A stretch of 38,869 nt of DNA from an uncultured Clostridia bacterium. GTDB taxonomy: Bacteria > Bacillota > Clostridia > Christensenellales > Borkfalkiaceae. Below the pieces are notes generated by a model that saw nothing but the letters and a program-made list of their open reading frames with translations, was not told the origin of the DNA and did not search any database. A program made the translations under genes and the position numbers. The DNA is taken from assembly GCA_934271275.1 (NCBI GenBank), contig CAKQRD010000017.1, forward strand, positions 1 to 38,869, read 5' to 3'. Shown here one piece after another: positions 1 to 6,875 of the stretch (the stretch's first letter is position 1; every line of letters begins with the position of its first letter).

Positions 1-2
1 AA

Positions 3-79
3 GGGCCTTTAGCTCAGTTGGTCAGAGCGGTCGGCTCATAACCGATTGGTCCGCGGTTCGAGTCCGTGAAGGCCCACCA
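3..79 (+). tRNA. tRNA with CAT anticodon (probably Ile2, alternatively elongator Met)
   Basis: A full cloverleaf can be drawn. The acceptor GGGCCTT (3-9) pairs with AAGGCCC (69-75), followed by discriminator A76 and encoded CCA (77-79). The anticodon stem GTCGG/CCGAT closes the loop CTCATAA with CAT at 37-39. A CAT anticodon can be initiator Met, elongator Met or the lysidine-modified Ile2 tRNA. The body resembles, from memory, the Firmicutes Ile2 (AUA-reading) type more than elongator Met, but TilS identity elements would have to be checked. It is the first of five tRNA genes; more may lie upstream of the window. Confidence 0.92.
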
Positions 80-98
80 CTCTTAAAAATTTCTATAT

Positions 99-175
99 GG
101 CCCGGTAGTACAGATGGTTAGTACGCCAGCCTGTCACGCTGGAGGTCGAGGGTTCGAGCCCCTTCCGGGTCGCCA
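99..175 (+). tRNA. tRNA-Asp (GTC)
   Basis: The acceptor GGCCCGG (99-105) pairs with CCGGGTC (165-171), with one G-T pair. The discriminator is G172 and CCA is encoded at 173-175. The anticodon stem CCAGC/GCTGG closes the loop CTGTCAC, with GTC at 133-135. Discriminator G is typical of Asp tRNAs. Confidence 0.97.
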
Positions 176-181
176 TTAAAT

Positions 182-219
182 GGATAAATGCTTGCCCCAA
201 TTAAGGCAAGCATTTATCC
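182..219. repeat. Perfect 15-bp inverted repeat between tRNA-Asp and tRNA-Phe
   Basis: GGATAAATGCTTGCC (182-196) is the exact reverse complement of GGCAAGCATTTATCC (205-219), with an 8-base loop. It lies inside the tRNA cluster, six bases after the Asp CCA end. On the + strand it is followed by GAAAAAATT, with no T-run, so it is not an ordinary intrinsic terminator for the cluster. It may be a processing signal, a partial attenuator or a remnant of a small palindromic element. Confidence 0.8.
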
Positions 220-232
220 GAAAAAATTATCT

Positions 233-308
233 GCCTCGGTAGCTCAGTCGGTAGAGCAGGGGACTGAAAATCCCCGTGTCGGTGGTTCGATTCCGCCCCG
301 AGGCACCA
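233..308 (+). tRNA. tRNA-Phe (GAA)
   Basis: The acceptor GCCTCGG (233-239) pairs with CCGAGGC (298-304), followed by A305 and encoded CCA (306-308). The anticodon stem GGGGA/TCCCC closes the loop CTGAAAA, with GAA at 266-268. The D and T arms (GGTTCGATTCC type) are canonical. Confidence 0.97.
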
Positions 309-321
309 GCCTTATTTCTTT

Positions 322-397
322 GCTGGTGTAGCTCAACTGGCAGAGCAGCTGATTTGTAATCAGCAGGTTGCGGGTTCGATTCCAGTCACCAGCTCCA
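322..397 (+). tRNA. tRNA-Thr (TGT)
   Basis: The acceptor GCTGGTG (322-328) pairs with CACCAGC (387-393), followed by T394 and CCA (395-397). The anticodon stem GCTGA/TCAGC closes the loop TTTGTAA, with TGT at 355-357. It lies 13 bases after tRNA-Phe, consistent with one polycistronic tRNA transcript. Confidence 0.97.
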
Positions 398-431
398 AAC
401 AAAATCTCTACCCTGCTAAATAACTTAATAC

Positions 432-516
432 GGAAGGGTTCCCGAGCGGCCAAAGGGAACAGACTGTAAATCTGTCGTCAGCGACTTCGGTGGTTCGAAT
501 CCACCCCCTTCCACCA
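432..516 (+). tRNA. tRNA-Tyr (GTA)
   Basis: The acceptor GGAAGGG (432-438) pairs with CCCTTCC (506-512), followed by A513 and CCA (514-516). The anticodon loop CTGTAAA gives GTA at 466-468. The long variable arm makes it 85 nt, as expected for a class II Tyr tRNA. It is the last gene of the cluster. Confidence 0.97.
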
Positions 517-548
517 GAAAAAGAGATACATTATCGTATCTCTTTTTC
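517..548 (+). terminator. Terminator of the tRNA cluster
   Basis: GAAAAAGAGATAC (517-529) and GTATCTCTTTTTC (536-548) form a perfect 13-bp hairpin with a 6-base loop, directly after the Tyr CCA. The T-run is in the 3' arm. Between 549 and 677 I see no gene or other convincing element. Confidence 0.8.
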
Positions 549-677
549 ATTATAAGGTTGGTGAATTATACTATTAAACGCACGTGCATGAAAAATGGAT
601 TGCCGACGATTTTCACACTTCGCGTGATAGAATTGCAAAAAATATCAATGCGATAATCGTGAAAATAAATCGTTTCT

Positions 678-721
678 AAAACCAAAACCTCGCGAAAACT
701 TACCCGCGAGGTTTTGGTTTT
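678..721. terminator. Terminator downstream of the Mrp-family gene
   Basis: AAAACCAAAACCTCGCG (678-694) is complementary to CGCGAGGTTTTGGTTTT (705-721), a 17-bp stem with a 10-base loop. It lies 9 bases past the stop of the - strand gene at 730. T-runs exist on both strands, so it can act in both directions. Confidence 0.85.
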
Positions 722-729
722 TATGATTT

Positions 730-1542
730 TTATAATTTTTTATATAAATCGCTTAAATAGTCTTTTTCCACACTTTCAATATCCCCGTTATCTGCAAGTT
801 TTGCAAAATTTGGGTTTATCGGCAAACTATAAAGATTAGCAATTTTATATTTTTCGGCTATTTCTCGCAAATGACTTTCCCCGAAAACGTTAATTTTTCT
901 ACCGCAATCGGGACATTCGAGATAAGACATATTCTCAACGATACCCAAAATCGGCACGTTCATCAGTTCCGCCATTTTCACCGCTTTGCCGACGATCATC
1001 GAAACAAGCTCTTGCGGAGAAGTAACTACGACTATTCCCGCAAGCGGCAGGCTTTGGAATACGGTAAGCGGAACGTCCCCCGTTCCCGGCGGCATATCGA
1101 CGAACATATAGTCTACGTCTCCCCAGTTTACCTCCGTCCAGAACTGTTTTACCGTACCGGCGATAATCGGTCCGCGCCAGACAACGGGTTCCGTGTCGTC
1201 CGCAAGCAAAAGGTTTACCGACATTACCTTTATACCCGTTTTGGAAATCGCGGGGTTAATATATTTTCCGTCCGGCGAATAAGCTTTATCCTTTATTCCG
1301 AAAAGCTTCGGGATAGAAGGTCCGGTGACGTCGGCGTCAAGCACCGCTACGTTTTTGTCGTCTCTCTCCGCCGAAACGGCAAGAAGCGACGTTACTAAAG
1401 ATTTGCCTACTCCGCCTTTTCCGCTGACTACGCCTATAACTTTTTTCACGTTGGAATTTTCGTTAGGCTTTTCCTTCTGTATTTCTCTTTCCGCACAACT
1501 TTCCGAGCAGGAAGAACAATCGTGAGAACAATTTTCGCTCAT
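730..1542 (-). CDS. Mrp/NBP35-type P-loop ATPase, iron-sulfur cluster carrier
   Basis: This 270-residue protein belongs to the Mrp/ApbC/NBP35 family of SIMIBI ATPases, which bind and transfer Fe-S clusters in the cytoplasm. The deviant Walker A GKGGVGKS is at 41-48. A CPDC motif (C210, C213) matches the dimer-bridging cysteines that hold the labile cluster. The N-terminus has four cysteines (5, 9, 12, 16), a Cys-rich head like that of NBP35 and of many clostridial members, probably a second Fe-S site. There is no N-terminal DUF59 domain. The start is supported by AGGAGC 7 bases upstream. It follows the methyltransferase gene by 12 bases and is probably co-transcribed. The cluster-carrier role is known for the family and inferred here. 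Confidence 0.93.
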   Translation of the reverse strand: MSENCSHDCSSCSESCAEREIQKEKPNENSNVKKVIGVVSGKGGVGKSLVTSLLAVSAERDDKNVAVLDADVTGPSIPKLFGIKDKAYSPDGKYINPAISKTGIKVMSVNLLLADDTEPVVWRGPIIAGTVKQFWTEVNWGDVDYMFVDMPPGTGDVPLTVFQSLPLAGIVVVTSPQELVSMIVGKAVKMAELMNVPILGIVENMSYLECPDCGRKINVFGESHLREIAEKYKIANLYSLPINPNFAKLADNGDIESVEKDYLSDLYKKL

Positions 1543-1554
1543 AAAAACGCTCCT

Positions 1555-2721
1555 TTAAATAATTTTAAGTACGGCGACTTTCAAATAAAGACTTTGGTCA
1601 AGTCCTATAAGAGTCGCGTGATCCTTGCTTTGAGTACGGAATTCCACGAGTTTTGCATGAACGCCGCTTTCAAATACGCTTTCCTTGATAACGTCCAGAA
1701 AGTTCTGCACGGAAAGGTGTTGCGAACAGCTGCAAGTAATAAGATATCCGCCCTTTTCCGTTATTTTAAGCCCTTGAACGTTTATGTCTTTATACCCTTT
1801 GCACGCTTGTTTAACCGTATCTGCGGTTTTAGTAAACGCGGGCGGATCGAGAATAACCACGCCGTATTTTTTCTTTGCTCTGCGCGCTTCTCTCAAAAAT
1901 TCAAAAACGTCCGCCCGAACGGTATTTATATTAAATCCGTTAAGCTCGGCGTTCCTCTTTACAAGGTCGAGTGCCGTATCGCTTATATCGACCGCAGTAA
2001 CTTCTTTCGCTCCATATTTTGCCGCGCACACAGAAAATCCGCCGACGTTGCAAAAGCAATCGAGAACGGTCTTGTCCTTAACGTAATGCTTAACGTTGTC
2101 CCGATTTTCCTTCTGGTCGAGGAAATAACCCGTTTTTTGTCCGTTTTCAAGGTCAACGAGCATCTCAACGCCGTTTTCGACTATCGGCACGAGCGTGTTA
2201 AATTCGCCGCCGTAAAGATACCCTTTGCGCTCTTCGAGACCTTCTTTTAGTCGCACGGCCACGTCGCTACGCTCGTAAATTCCTTTCGGTGAAAATATTT
2301 CGACGAGAAGCTTTACGATAAGCTCCTTACGCACTTCCATTCCGAGCGACAAAAACTGCACCGATAGATAATCCCCGTATTTGTCGACGATAAGACCCGA
2401 CAAATAATCGGATTCGGAAAAAGTTGCACGATAATTGTCAAAATAACCGAGGCTTTCTCTGTATTCCTTTGCCGCGACAATTCTTTTCCTGAAAAACTCT
2501 TCGTTAACGACTTCCTCTTTCAAAGACAAAATACGCACGAGAATTTTGGAAAGATGATTTATAAAACCTATCCCGACGAATCGTCCGTCAGACGCTTCTA
2601 CCCGCGCGACGCTACCCTGCTTATCCTTGCCTTCGATTTTACAAACCTCGTTGGCGTATACCCAAGGAAAGCCGTTCAATATTCTTTTTTCTTCATTCTT
2701 TTTTAAGGTTACGATATACAT
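1555..2721 (-). CDS. RlmI-type class I SAM-dependent rRNA (cytosine-C5) methyltransferase
   Basis: This 388-residue protein has the layout of RlmI/YccW enzymes: an N-terminal PUA-like RNA-binding domain (about 1-75), then a Rossmann methyltransferase domain. SAM motif I reads DCFCNVGGFS (221-230), the acidic motif II is VDIS near 245, and motif IV is DPPAFTK (292-298). Catalytic cysteines lie in TCSCS (C330, C332). E. coli RlmI methylates C1962 of 23S rRNA; the same target is inferred but unproved here, so no symbol is given. The leader is very short: the promoter predicts transcription starting about 13 bases before the ATG, and I see no good Shine-Dalgarno sequence. The Mrp-type gene follows 12 bases downstream. 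Confidence 0.88.
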   Translation of the reverse strand: MYIVTLKKNEEKRILNGFPWVYANEVCKIEGKDKQGSVARVEASDGRFVGIGFINHLSKILVRILSLKEEVVNEEFFRKRIVAAKEYRESLGYFDNYRATFSESDYLSGLIVDKYGDYLSVQFLSLGMEVRKELIVKLLVEIFSPKGIYERSDVAVRLKEGLEERKGYLYGGEFNTLVPIVENGVEMLVDLENGQKTGYFLDQKENRDNVKHYVKDKTVLDCFCNVGGFSVCAAKYGAKEVTAVDISDTALDLVKRNAELNGFNINTVRADVFEFLREARRAKKKYGVVILDPPAFTKTADTVKQACKGYKDINVQGLKITEKGGYLITCSCSQHLSVQNFLDVIKESVFESGVHAKLVEFRTQSKDHATLIGLDQSLYLKVAVLKII

Positions 2722-2740
2722 AGCATTTTTCTCGCATATA

Positions 2741-2769
2741 AGTATATCACTAATCTATTTAAAGAGCAA
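2741..2769 (-). promoter_or_regulatory. Sigma-A-type promoter for the methyltransferase/Mrp pair
   Basis: Read on the - strand: TTGCTC (2764-2769), a 17-base spacer, then TATACT (2741-2746) preceded by TGA, giving an extended -10. It is back-to-back with the pyrophosphatase promoter. Confidence 0.6.
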
Positions 2770-2797
2770 ATAAAGAGGATATTAAAATACAAAAGAC

Positions 2798-2826
2798 TTG
2801 ATAAAATAACGGGTTTATGATATAAT
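2798..2826 (+). promoter_or_regulatory. Sigma-A-type promoter for the pyrophosphatase gene
   Basis: TTGATA (2798-2803), a 17-base spacer and TATAAT (2821-2826), with an extended -10 TG at 2818-2819. The Shine-Dalgarno AGGAG begins about 8 bases after the -10, so the leader would be only about 12 nt. Confidence 0.8.
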
Positions 2827-2844
2827 AAACAAAAGGAGAGAATA

Positions 2845-3387
2845 ATGAATATCTGGCACGACATCGAAAGTAGCAGAATAACGCCCGAAAGCTTTATAGC
2901 AGTCGTTGAAATAAGCAAGGGCTGTAAACAAAAATATGAAATGGATAAAAAGACGGGACTTTTAAGGCTTGACAGAATCCTTTATACCTCTACCCATTAT
3001 CCCGCAAATTACGGGTTTATTCCGCATACGCTTGCGGCGGACGGAGATCCTTTGGACGTTTTGATATTATGTTCGGAAAGTCTCGTTCCTATGAGCCTTG
3101 TAAATTGCTATCCTATCGGCGTTATCGTTATGAACGACGGCGGCGCGGTCGATGAAAAAATAATCGCGATCCCGTTCGCTGATCCTACCTATAATACATA
3201 CAAAAGTATTCACGACCTGCCGAAGCATATTTTTGAGGAGATGGAACACTTCTTTTCCGTATACAAGCAACTTGAAAACAAGCATACCAGCGTAGACGTT
3301 GCCGCCGACAAAGACGAGGCAGTTAAAATTATAATCGCCTCTATGGAAAGCTATAAAACGCATTTATACGAGCTTACGGCAAAATAA
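2845..3387 (+). CDS. ppa: Inorganic pyrophosphatase, family I
   Basis: This 180-residue cytoplasmic enzyme hydrolyses pyrophosphate to two phosphates, pulling biosynthetic reactions forward. The family I signature DGDPLDV (66-72) supplies the Mg-binding aspartates. Upstream are the conserved YPANYGFIP segment (52-60) and a lysine/arginine-containing substrate pocket (K29, R41). Length is normal for bacterial family I enzymes. Many clostridia use family II (DHH) enzymes instead. The start is fixed by AGGAGAG six bases before the ATG. A strong extended -10 promoter lies directly upstream. The mutarotase gene follows after 58 bases on the same strand. Confidence 0.95.
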   Translation: MNIWHDIESSRITPESFIAVVEISKGCKQKYEMDKKTGLLRLDRILYTSTHYPANYGFIPHTLAADGDPLDVLILCSESLVPMSLVNCYPIGVIVMNDGGAVDEKIIAIPFADPTYNTYKSIHDLPKHIFEEMEHFFSVYKQLENKHTSVDVAADKDEAVKIIIASMESYKTHLYELTAK

Positions 3388-3445
3388 TTTATTAAAAAAT
3401 CGCCTATGCAAAACATCGAAAAAAGGCGAATTCTGGAATTTTTAT

Positions 3446-4327
3446 ATGATTCATATTTTAGAAAACAACATATTAAGAGTAAAAATCGAAGATCACGGTG
3501 CGGAATTAAAGTCAATTTTTGGCAAAAACGACAATTTTGAGTATTTATGGCACGGCAGCCCCGATTACTGGAATCGAAGCGCGATAATTCTTTTCCCCGT
3601 TTGCGGCAGACTTTATAAGGGTAAATACATTTATAACGGAAAAGAATACGAAATGAATATTCACGGCTTTGCGAAAGACAGCGATTTTATCGTAGCGGAA
3701 AAAACGGCGGATAAAATTGTTTTTGAACTAAAAGAAAATGCGGAAACCTTGAAACAATATCCGTTCAAATTTCTTTTAAGGGTAGCCTATACCCTTGTCG
3801 GCGCGACCGTGAAAACTTCTGTTTGTGCGTTTAACACGGGAAACGAAGACCTTCCCTTCTCCCTCGGCGGACACCCCGGATTTGCCGTTCCGCTTGAAAA
3901 CGGACTCTCGTTTTCAGACCATTATATAGAGTTTTCGACTAAGGGTTCGCATCTTAAAAACGTATTTTCCTCTAACGGACTTGATCTCGGAACGACGACG
4001 GATTATAAATTAGAGGGCGGCGACAAGCTTATGCTTACGCACGAGCTTTTTGACGACGACGCCTTGTTCTTCGTAGAAAAAGACGGCTACGCCGTTCTTA
4101 AATCTGATAAAACAGACAGATTCGTTAAGGTCGGCTACAAAGACGTTACCCATCTCGGAATATGGCAGACGCGCGCGGACGATACCCCGTTCGTTTGTAT
4201 AGAACCGTGGCACGGCGTTCCCGCGGACGAAGGCGTAATCGACGATTTTGCAACGAAAAAAGAGTTTATCCATCTTAAAAACGGCGAATCATACGAATTT
4301 TCTTTCGATATAACGGTCAGCGAATAA
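3446..4327 (+). CDS. LacX-type aldose 1-epimerase family protein (mutarotase-like)
   Basis: This 293-residue protein has the galactose-mutarotase beta-sandwich fold and is closest to the LacX subgroup of aldose 1-epimerases. Family marks include the R45 region in the WNRSAIILFP stretch, HGFA (about 73-76), SLGGHPGFAVP (about 139-149) with the second histidine, and a C-terminal CIEPWHG carrying the likely catalytic glutamate. Such enzymes interconvert alpha and beta anomers of free sugars; the sugar is not predictable. It is co-directional with ppa, but a weak hairpin (3400-3405/3424-3429) and a weak ribosome site lie between, so co-transcription is uncertain. The rhamnose genes downstream are on the opposite strand. 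Confidence 0.85.
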   Translation: MIHILENNILRVKIEDHGAELKSIFGKNDNFEYLWHGSPDYWNRSAIILFPVCGRLYKGKYIYNGKEYEMNIHGFAKDSDFIVAEKTADKIVFELKENAETLKQYPFKFLLRVAYTLVGATVKTSVCAFNTGNEDLPFSLGGHPGFAVPLENGLSFSDHYIEFSTKGSHLKNVFSSNGLDLGTTTDYKLEGGDKLMLTHELFDDDALFFVEKDGYAVLKSDKTDRFVKVGYKDVTHLGIWQTRADDTPFVCIEPWHGVPADEGVIDDFATKKEFIHLKNGESYEFSFDITVSE

Positions 4328-4418
4328 AAATATACAAAAATCATAATAGGATTTCTTTTGTCTGAAGATTTTTTATTCAACTGCTAAAGCGGTGGTTTTT
4401 CGCCAAATGCTACAATTA

Positions 4419-4454
4419 AAAAGCTCGGCAAACGTTACGGTTAGCCGAGCTTTT
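4419..4454. terminator. Bidirectional terminator between converging genes
   Basis: AAAAGCTCGGC (4419-4429) pairs perfectly with GCCGAGCTTTT (4444-4454) around a 14-base loop. It sits between the mutarotase gene and the converging aldolase gene. I see nothing else in 4328-4418. Confidence 0.8.
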
Positions 4455-4483
4455 ACGTTGCTTTGATTTAGGATTTATTACGG

Positions 4484-5512
4484 TTATTTTACCGAGCGAC
4501 GGTATTTTTCCGCTTCCCAGTTATTTATAAAATCAACCTCTTTTTCACTCATAGTATTGACCGTAAGCCCCGCCTTTCTTATAGTTTCCATAACGAAAAG
4601 GTACGCGGCAAGCGTTTCCTCAAGAGTGGTGGCTTGTTTTATATCCGTATTATACCGAACTTCTTCTCCGTTCATGACGAGCGTATCAGGTGAATGAGCG
4701 AGAATATTATTCAGGTAAACGAGTTGGTCTGGATAAAGCGGATATTTGTCGAGAAACGTTTTATCCAAAGCGTTCTCTTTTACGAAAGTCCTGACAATAG
4801 GCGTTTCGGAAACAAACCCGCCGTCAACTTCTTTAAGAGTAACCGCACGGAAATCGTCCGCTAAATTAAACCGAGCCATAATCGCTTCGTTTACCGCAGT
4901 ATTTACTGAAATTACCCTGTTTAAATAATCGGAAGTTACGACAAGACCGTGATTTTTCATAAAAATAACTTCCGGATAAGAGCCGTTATTTTTAACGTAT
5001 TCGTCGATTGCGTTTTTCATTGCGAGGGTAAGCTCGAAACCGGGGTTAATATAAGGCAAAAAGATAAAACCGAAATCTTTTCCGGAGAAAATTTCCTTCG
5101 CCAAGGCTTCCCCCTCTTTGCTGCAAGTAAGGATATTTGCATAAACGGAATGGGTATGAATGACGTATTTTTTCAAAACGGCGTGAAACCCTACCTCTAC
5201 ACTCGGGCGAAGAGTCGCAAGCCCTTCAATCGGCATGACGGAGTTTTTAGAAATTTCCGCGCTTTCCTTTTCGTAGTCCTTTTTGACCGACGTATCAACC
5301 GAAGCGTAATAATTTGCTATCACACTCCTTTTAACTGCTACGAACGCCGTTTTTTCGTTAATATCTTTAAGTCTATACCCCGAAGCTTTTATAAGCATCA
5401 AATCTTTTTCGGCATTTTTCACGGAAGTGTTTCCGCCACCGCCTTGGGTATAATCTGCGCGACTTCCCGCGTATTGAGATATTTCTATCAGGTCTTTAAT
5501 CGTTTCGTTCAT
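4484..5512 (-). CDS. Class II aldolase/adducin-family protein, probable rhamnulose-1-phosphate aldolase
   Basis: This 342-residue protein belongs to the class II aldolase fold. Visible marks are the phosphate-binding GGGGNTSVK loop near the N-terminus, the zinc ligands in VIHTHS, and a third ligand in MKNHG. It resembles the aldolase half of the long bifunctional RhaD/YuxG enzymes (aldolase plus alcohol dehydrogenase) more than the 270-residue E. coli RhaD. Lying directly downstream of rhaA and a rhamnosidase gene, it is inferred to cleave L-rhamnulose-1-phosphate to dihydroxyacetone phosphate and lactaldehyde. The start is set at the internal ATG (5512), which has a GAGGAG site seven bases upstream. 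An ATG seven codons earlier (5533) has no ribosome site. No dehydrogenase domain is attached. Confidence 0.8.
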   Translation of the reverse strand: MNETIKDLIEISQYAGSRADYTQGGGGNTSVKNAEKDLMLIKASGYRLKDINEKTAFVAVKRSVIANYYASVDTSVKKDYEKESAEISKNSVMPIEGLATLRPSVEVGFHAVLKKYVIHTHSVYANILTCSKEGEALAKEIFSGKDFGFIFLPYINPGFELTLAMKNAIDEYVKNNGSYPEVIFMKNHGLVVTSDYLNRVISVNTAVNEAIMARFNLADDFRAVTLKEVDGGFVSETPIVRTFVKENALDKTFLDKYPLYPDQLVYLNNILAHSPDTLVMNGEEVRYNTDIKQATTLEETLAAYLFVMETIRKAGLTVNTMSEKEVDFINNWEAEKYRRSVK

Positions 5513-5540
5513 TATTTTCTCCTCGTTATTCATATTTTCA

Positions 5541-5575
5541 GCCGCCCCGAAACGTCGTTAAGAAATCGGAGCGGC
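5541..5575. repeat. Hairpin in the rhaA-aldolase spacer
   Basis: GCCGCCCC (5541-5548) pairs with GGAGCGGC (5568-5575), with one C-A mismatch. In the direction of transcription (-) it is followed by TGAAAAT, not a T-run, so it is more likely a processing or mRNA-stability hairpin than a terminator. Confidence 0.5.
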
Positions 5576-5586
5576 TTTTGATTCAA

Positions 5587-6825
5587 CTATTTGCGTTTGG
5601 AAAGAACTTCTTTTTCGTAGCTCTTTACTTCCTCAAACCAGTCTGCACCGCGTACGCCCTGACGACTTAAATATTCTTCCCACACGTCGCCGTAAGGAAG
5701 CGTTTTAAGCTCTTCCTGCGTAACGAACAGTTCCGTATATTCGTGTTCGTCCTGAAGTTTTTTAAGAAGCGAATTCGGCTGTAAAAGCGCGTACATAAGA
5801 GCTTTTTGCATATTTCTTGCGCCGACAGTCCACGCCGCAATGCGGTTTATGCTCGCGTCGAAATAATCGAGGGCGATATAAACTCTGTTTGCTCCGCAAC
5901 GAACGATTTCCTTTGCAATTTCCTTCGTTTCGTCGTCGAGGGCGATAACGTGATCGGAATCCCAACGCACGCCGCGGGTGACGTGAAGCGCGATTTCGGG
6001 GAAAAACGTAAGAAGAGCGGAAATTTTATCCGAAACGTATTCGGTGGGATGATAATGTCCGTTGTCCATAAGCGGAAGTATACCCTTTTTAGCGGCGTAT
6101 GAAAGAGTAAATTCCGCGCTGCCGACGGTATAGCTTTCGACGCCGATACCGAATACCTTGCTTTCCACGCAGGGTTTAACGAGATTTTTGTCGTACCCAT
6201 CGAGAATTTGGTCGATAGAATCTTCGTATCTCATTCTGGGTCCAATTCTGTCTGCGGGAACGTCTTTAAGACCGTCGCCCGTCCAGATATTCATAACGCA
6301 GGGAATCCCCGTTTCTTTTGCGAAGTATTCTGAAATTCTTACGCACGCTCTGCCGTGAGCAATCCAGAACTTTCTGATTTTTTCATCGGGAGACGAAAGC
6401 GTAAGTCCGGAAGCAGCCATAGGATGCGAGAAGAACGTGGGGTTAAAATCAAGTCCCATTCCGTGTTTTTTTGCAAAATCCACCCATTTTTTGAAATGTT
6501 TGGGTTCGAGCTTATCCCTGTCTGCAAATTCGTCCTTTTCAAAAATAGCGTAGCAAGCGTGAACGTTTATTTTCTTCGCTCCGGGAACGAGACTTATAAC
6601 TTTTTCAAGATCAGCCATAAGTTCCTCGGGCGTTCTTGCCCTGCCGGGATAATTACCGGTGGTCTGAATTCCGCCCGTAAGAGGTCCGTCGTGATCGAAC
6701 CCGATAACGTCGTCGCCCTGCCAGCAGTGTATTGCCACCGGAATGGTAGCAAGCGTTTCAAGTGCCTTGTCTGCGTCTACGCCGTATTTAGCGAACGCAA
6801 GCTTTGCATTTTGATAATTACTCAT
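5587..6825 (-). CDS. rhaA: L-rhamnose isomerase
   Basis: This 412-residue protein matches RhaA along its length, close to the 419 residues of E. coli. Conserved stretches include HCWQGDDVIGF (about 33-43), the TGGIQTTGNYPG loop, and the metal-site region around DNGHYHPTEY and TRGVRWDSDH. It isomerises L-rhamnose to L-rhamnulose in the cytoplasm with divalent metal. The start has AGGCGG nine bases upstream. It is the middle gene of the rhamnosidase, rhaA, aldolase unit; 50 bases separate it from the rhamnosidase gene. The usual next enzyme, rhamnulokinase (RhaB), is not encoded in this window. Confidence 0.96.
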   Translation of the reverse strand: MSNYQNAKLAFAKYGVDADKALETLATIPVAIHCWQGDDVIGFDHDGPLTGGIQTTGNYPGRARTPEELMADLEKVISLVPGAKKINVHACYAIFEKDEFADRDKLEPKHFKKWVDFAKKHGMGLDFNPTFFSHPMAASGLTLSSPDEKIRKFWIAHGRACVRISEYFAKETGIPCVMNIWTGDGLKDVPADRIGPRMRYEDSIDQILDGYDKNLVKPCVESKVFGIGVESYTVGSAEFTLSYAAKKGILPLMDNGHYHPTEYVSDKISALLTFFPEIALHVTRGVRWDSDHVIALDDETKEIAKEIVRCGANRVYIALDYFDASINRIAAWTVGARNMQKALMYALLQPNSLLKKLQDEHEYTELFVTQEELKTLPYGDVWEEYLSRQGVRGADWFEEVKSYEKEVLSKRK

Positions 6826-6875
6826 TGTTATATCCGCCTTTATTGTTTTTTAATTTTTATTTTTCGTTAATTCGT

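Noticed and set aside
244..453. A 69-codon - strand open frame over tRNA-Phe and tRNA-Thr
   Set aside because: It is translated tRNA sequence, a known source of false proteins.
1522..2250. A 242-codon + strand open frame opposite the methyltransferase gene
   Set aside because: Antisense to well-supported motifs and without recognisable features.
3400..3429. Hairpin between ppa and the mutarotase gene as a terminator
   Set aside because: Only six base pairs with an 18-base loop and no T-run after it on the + strand.
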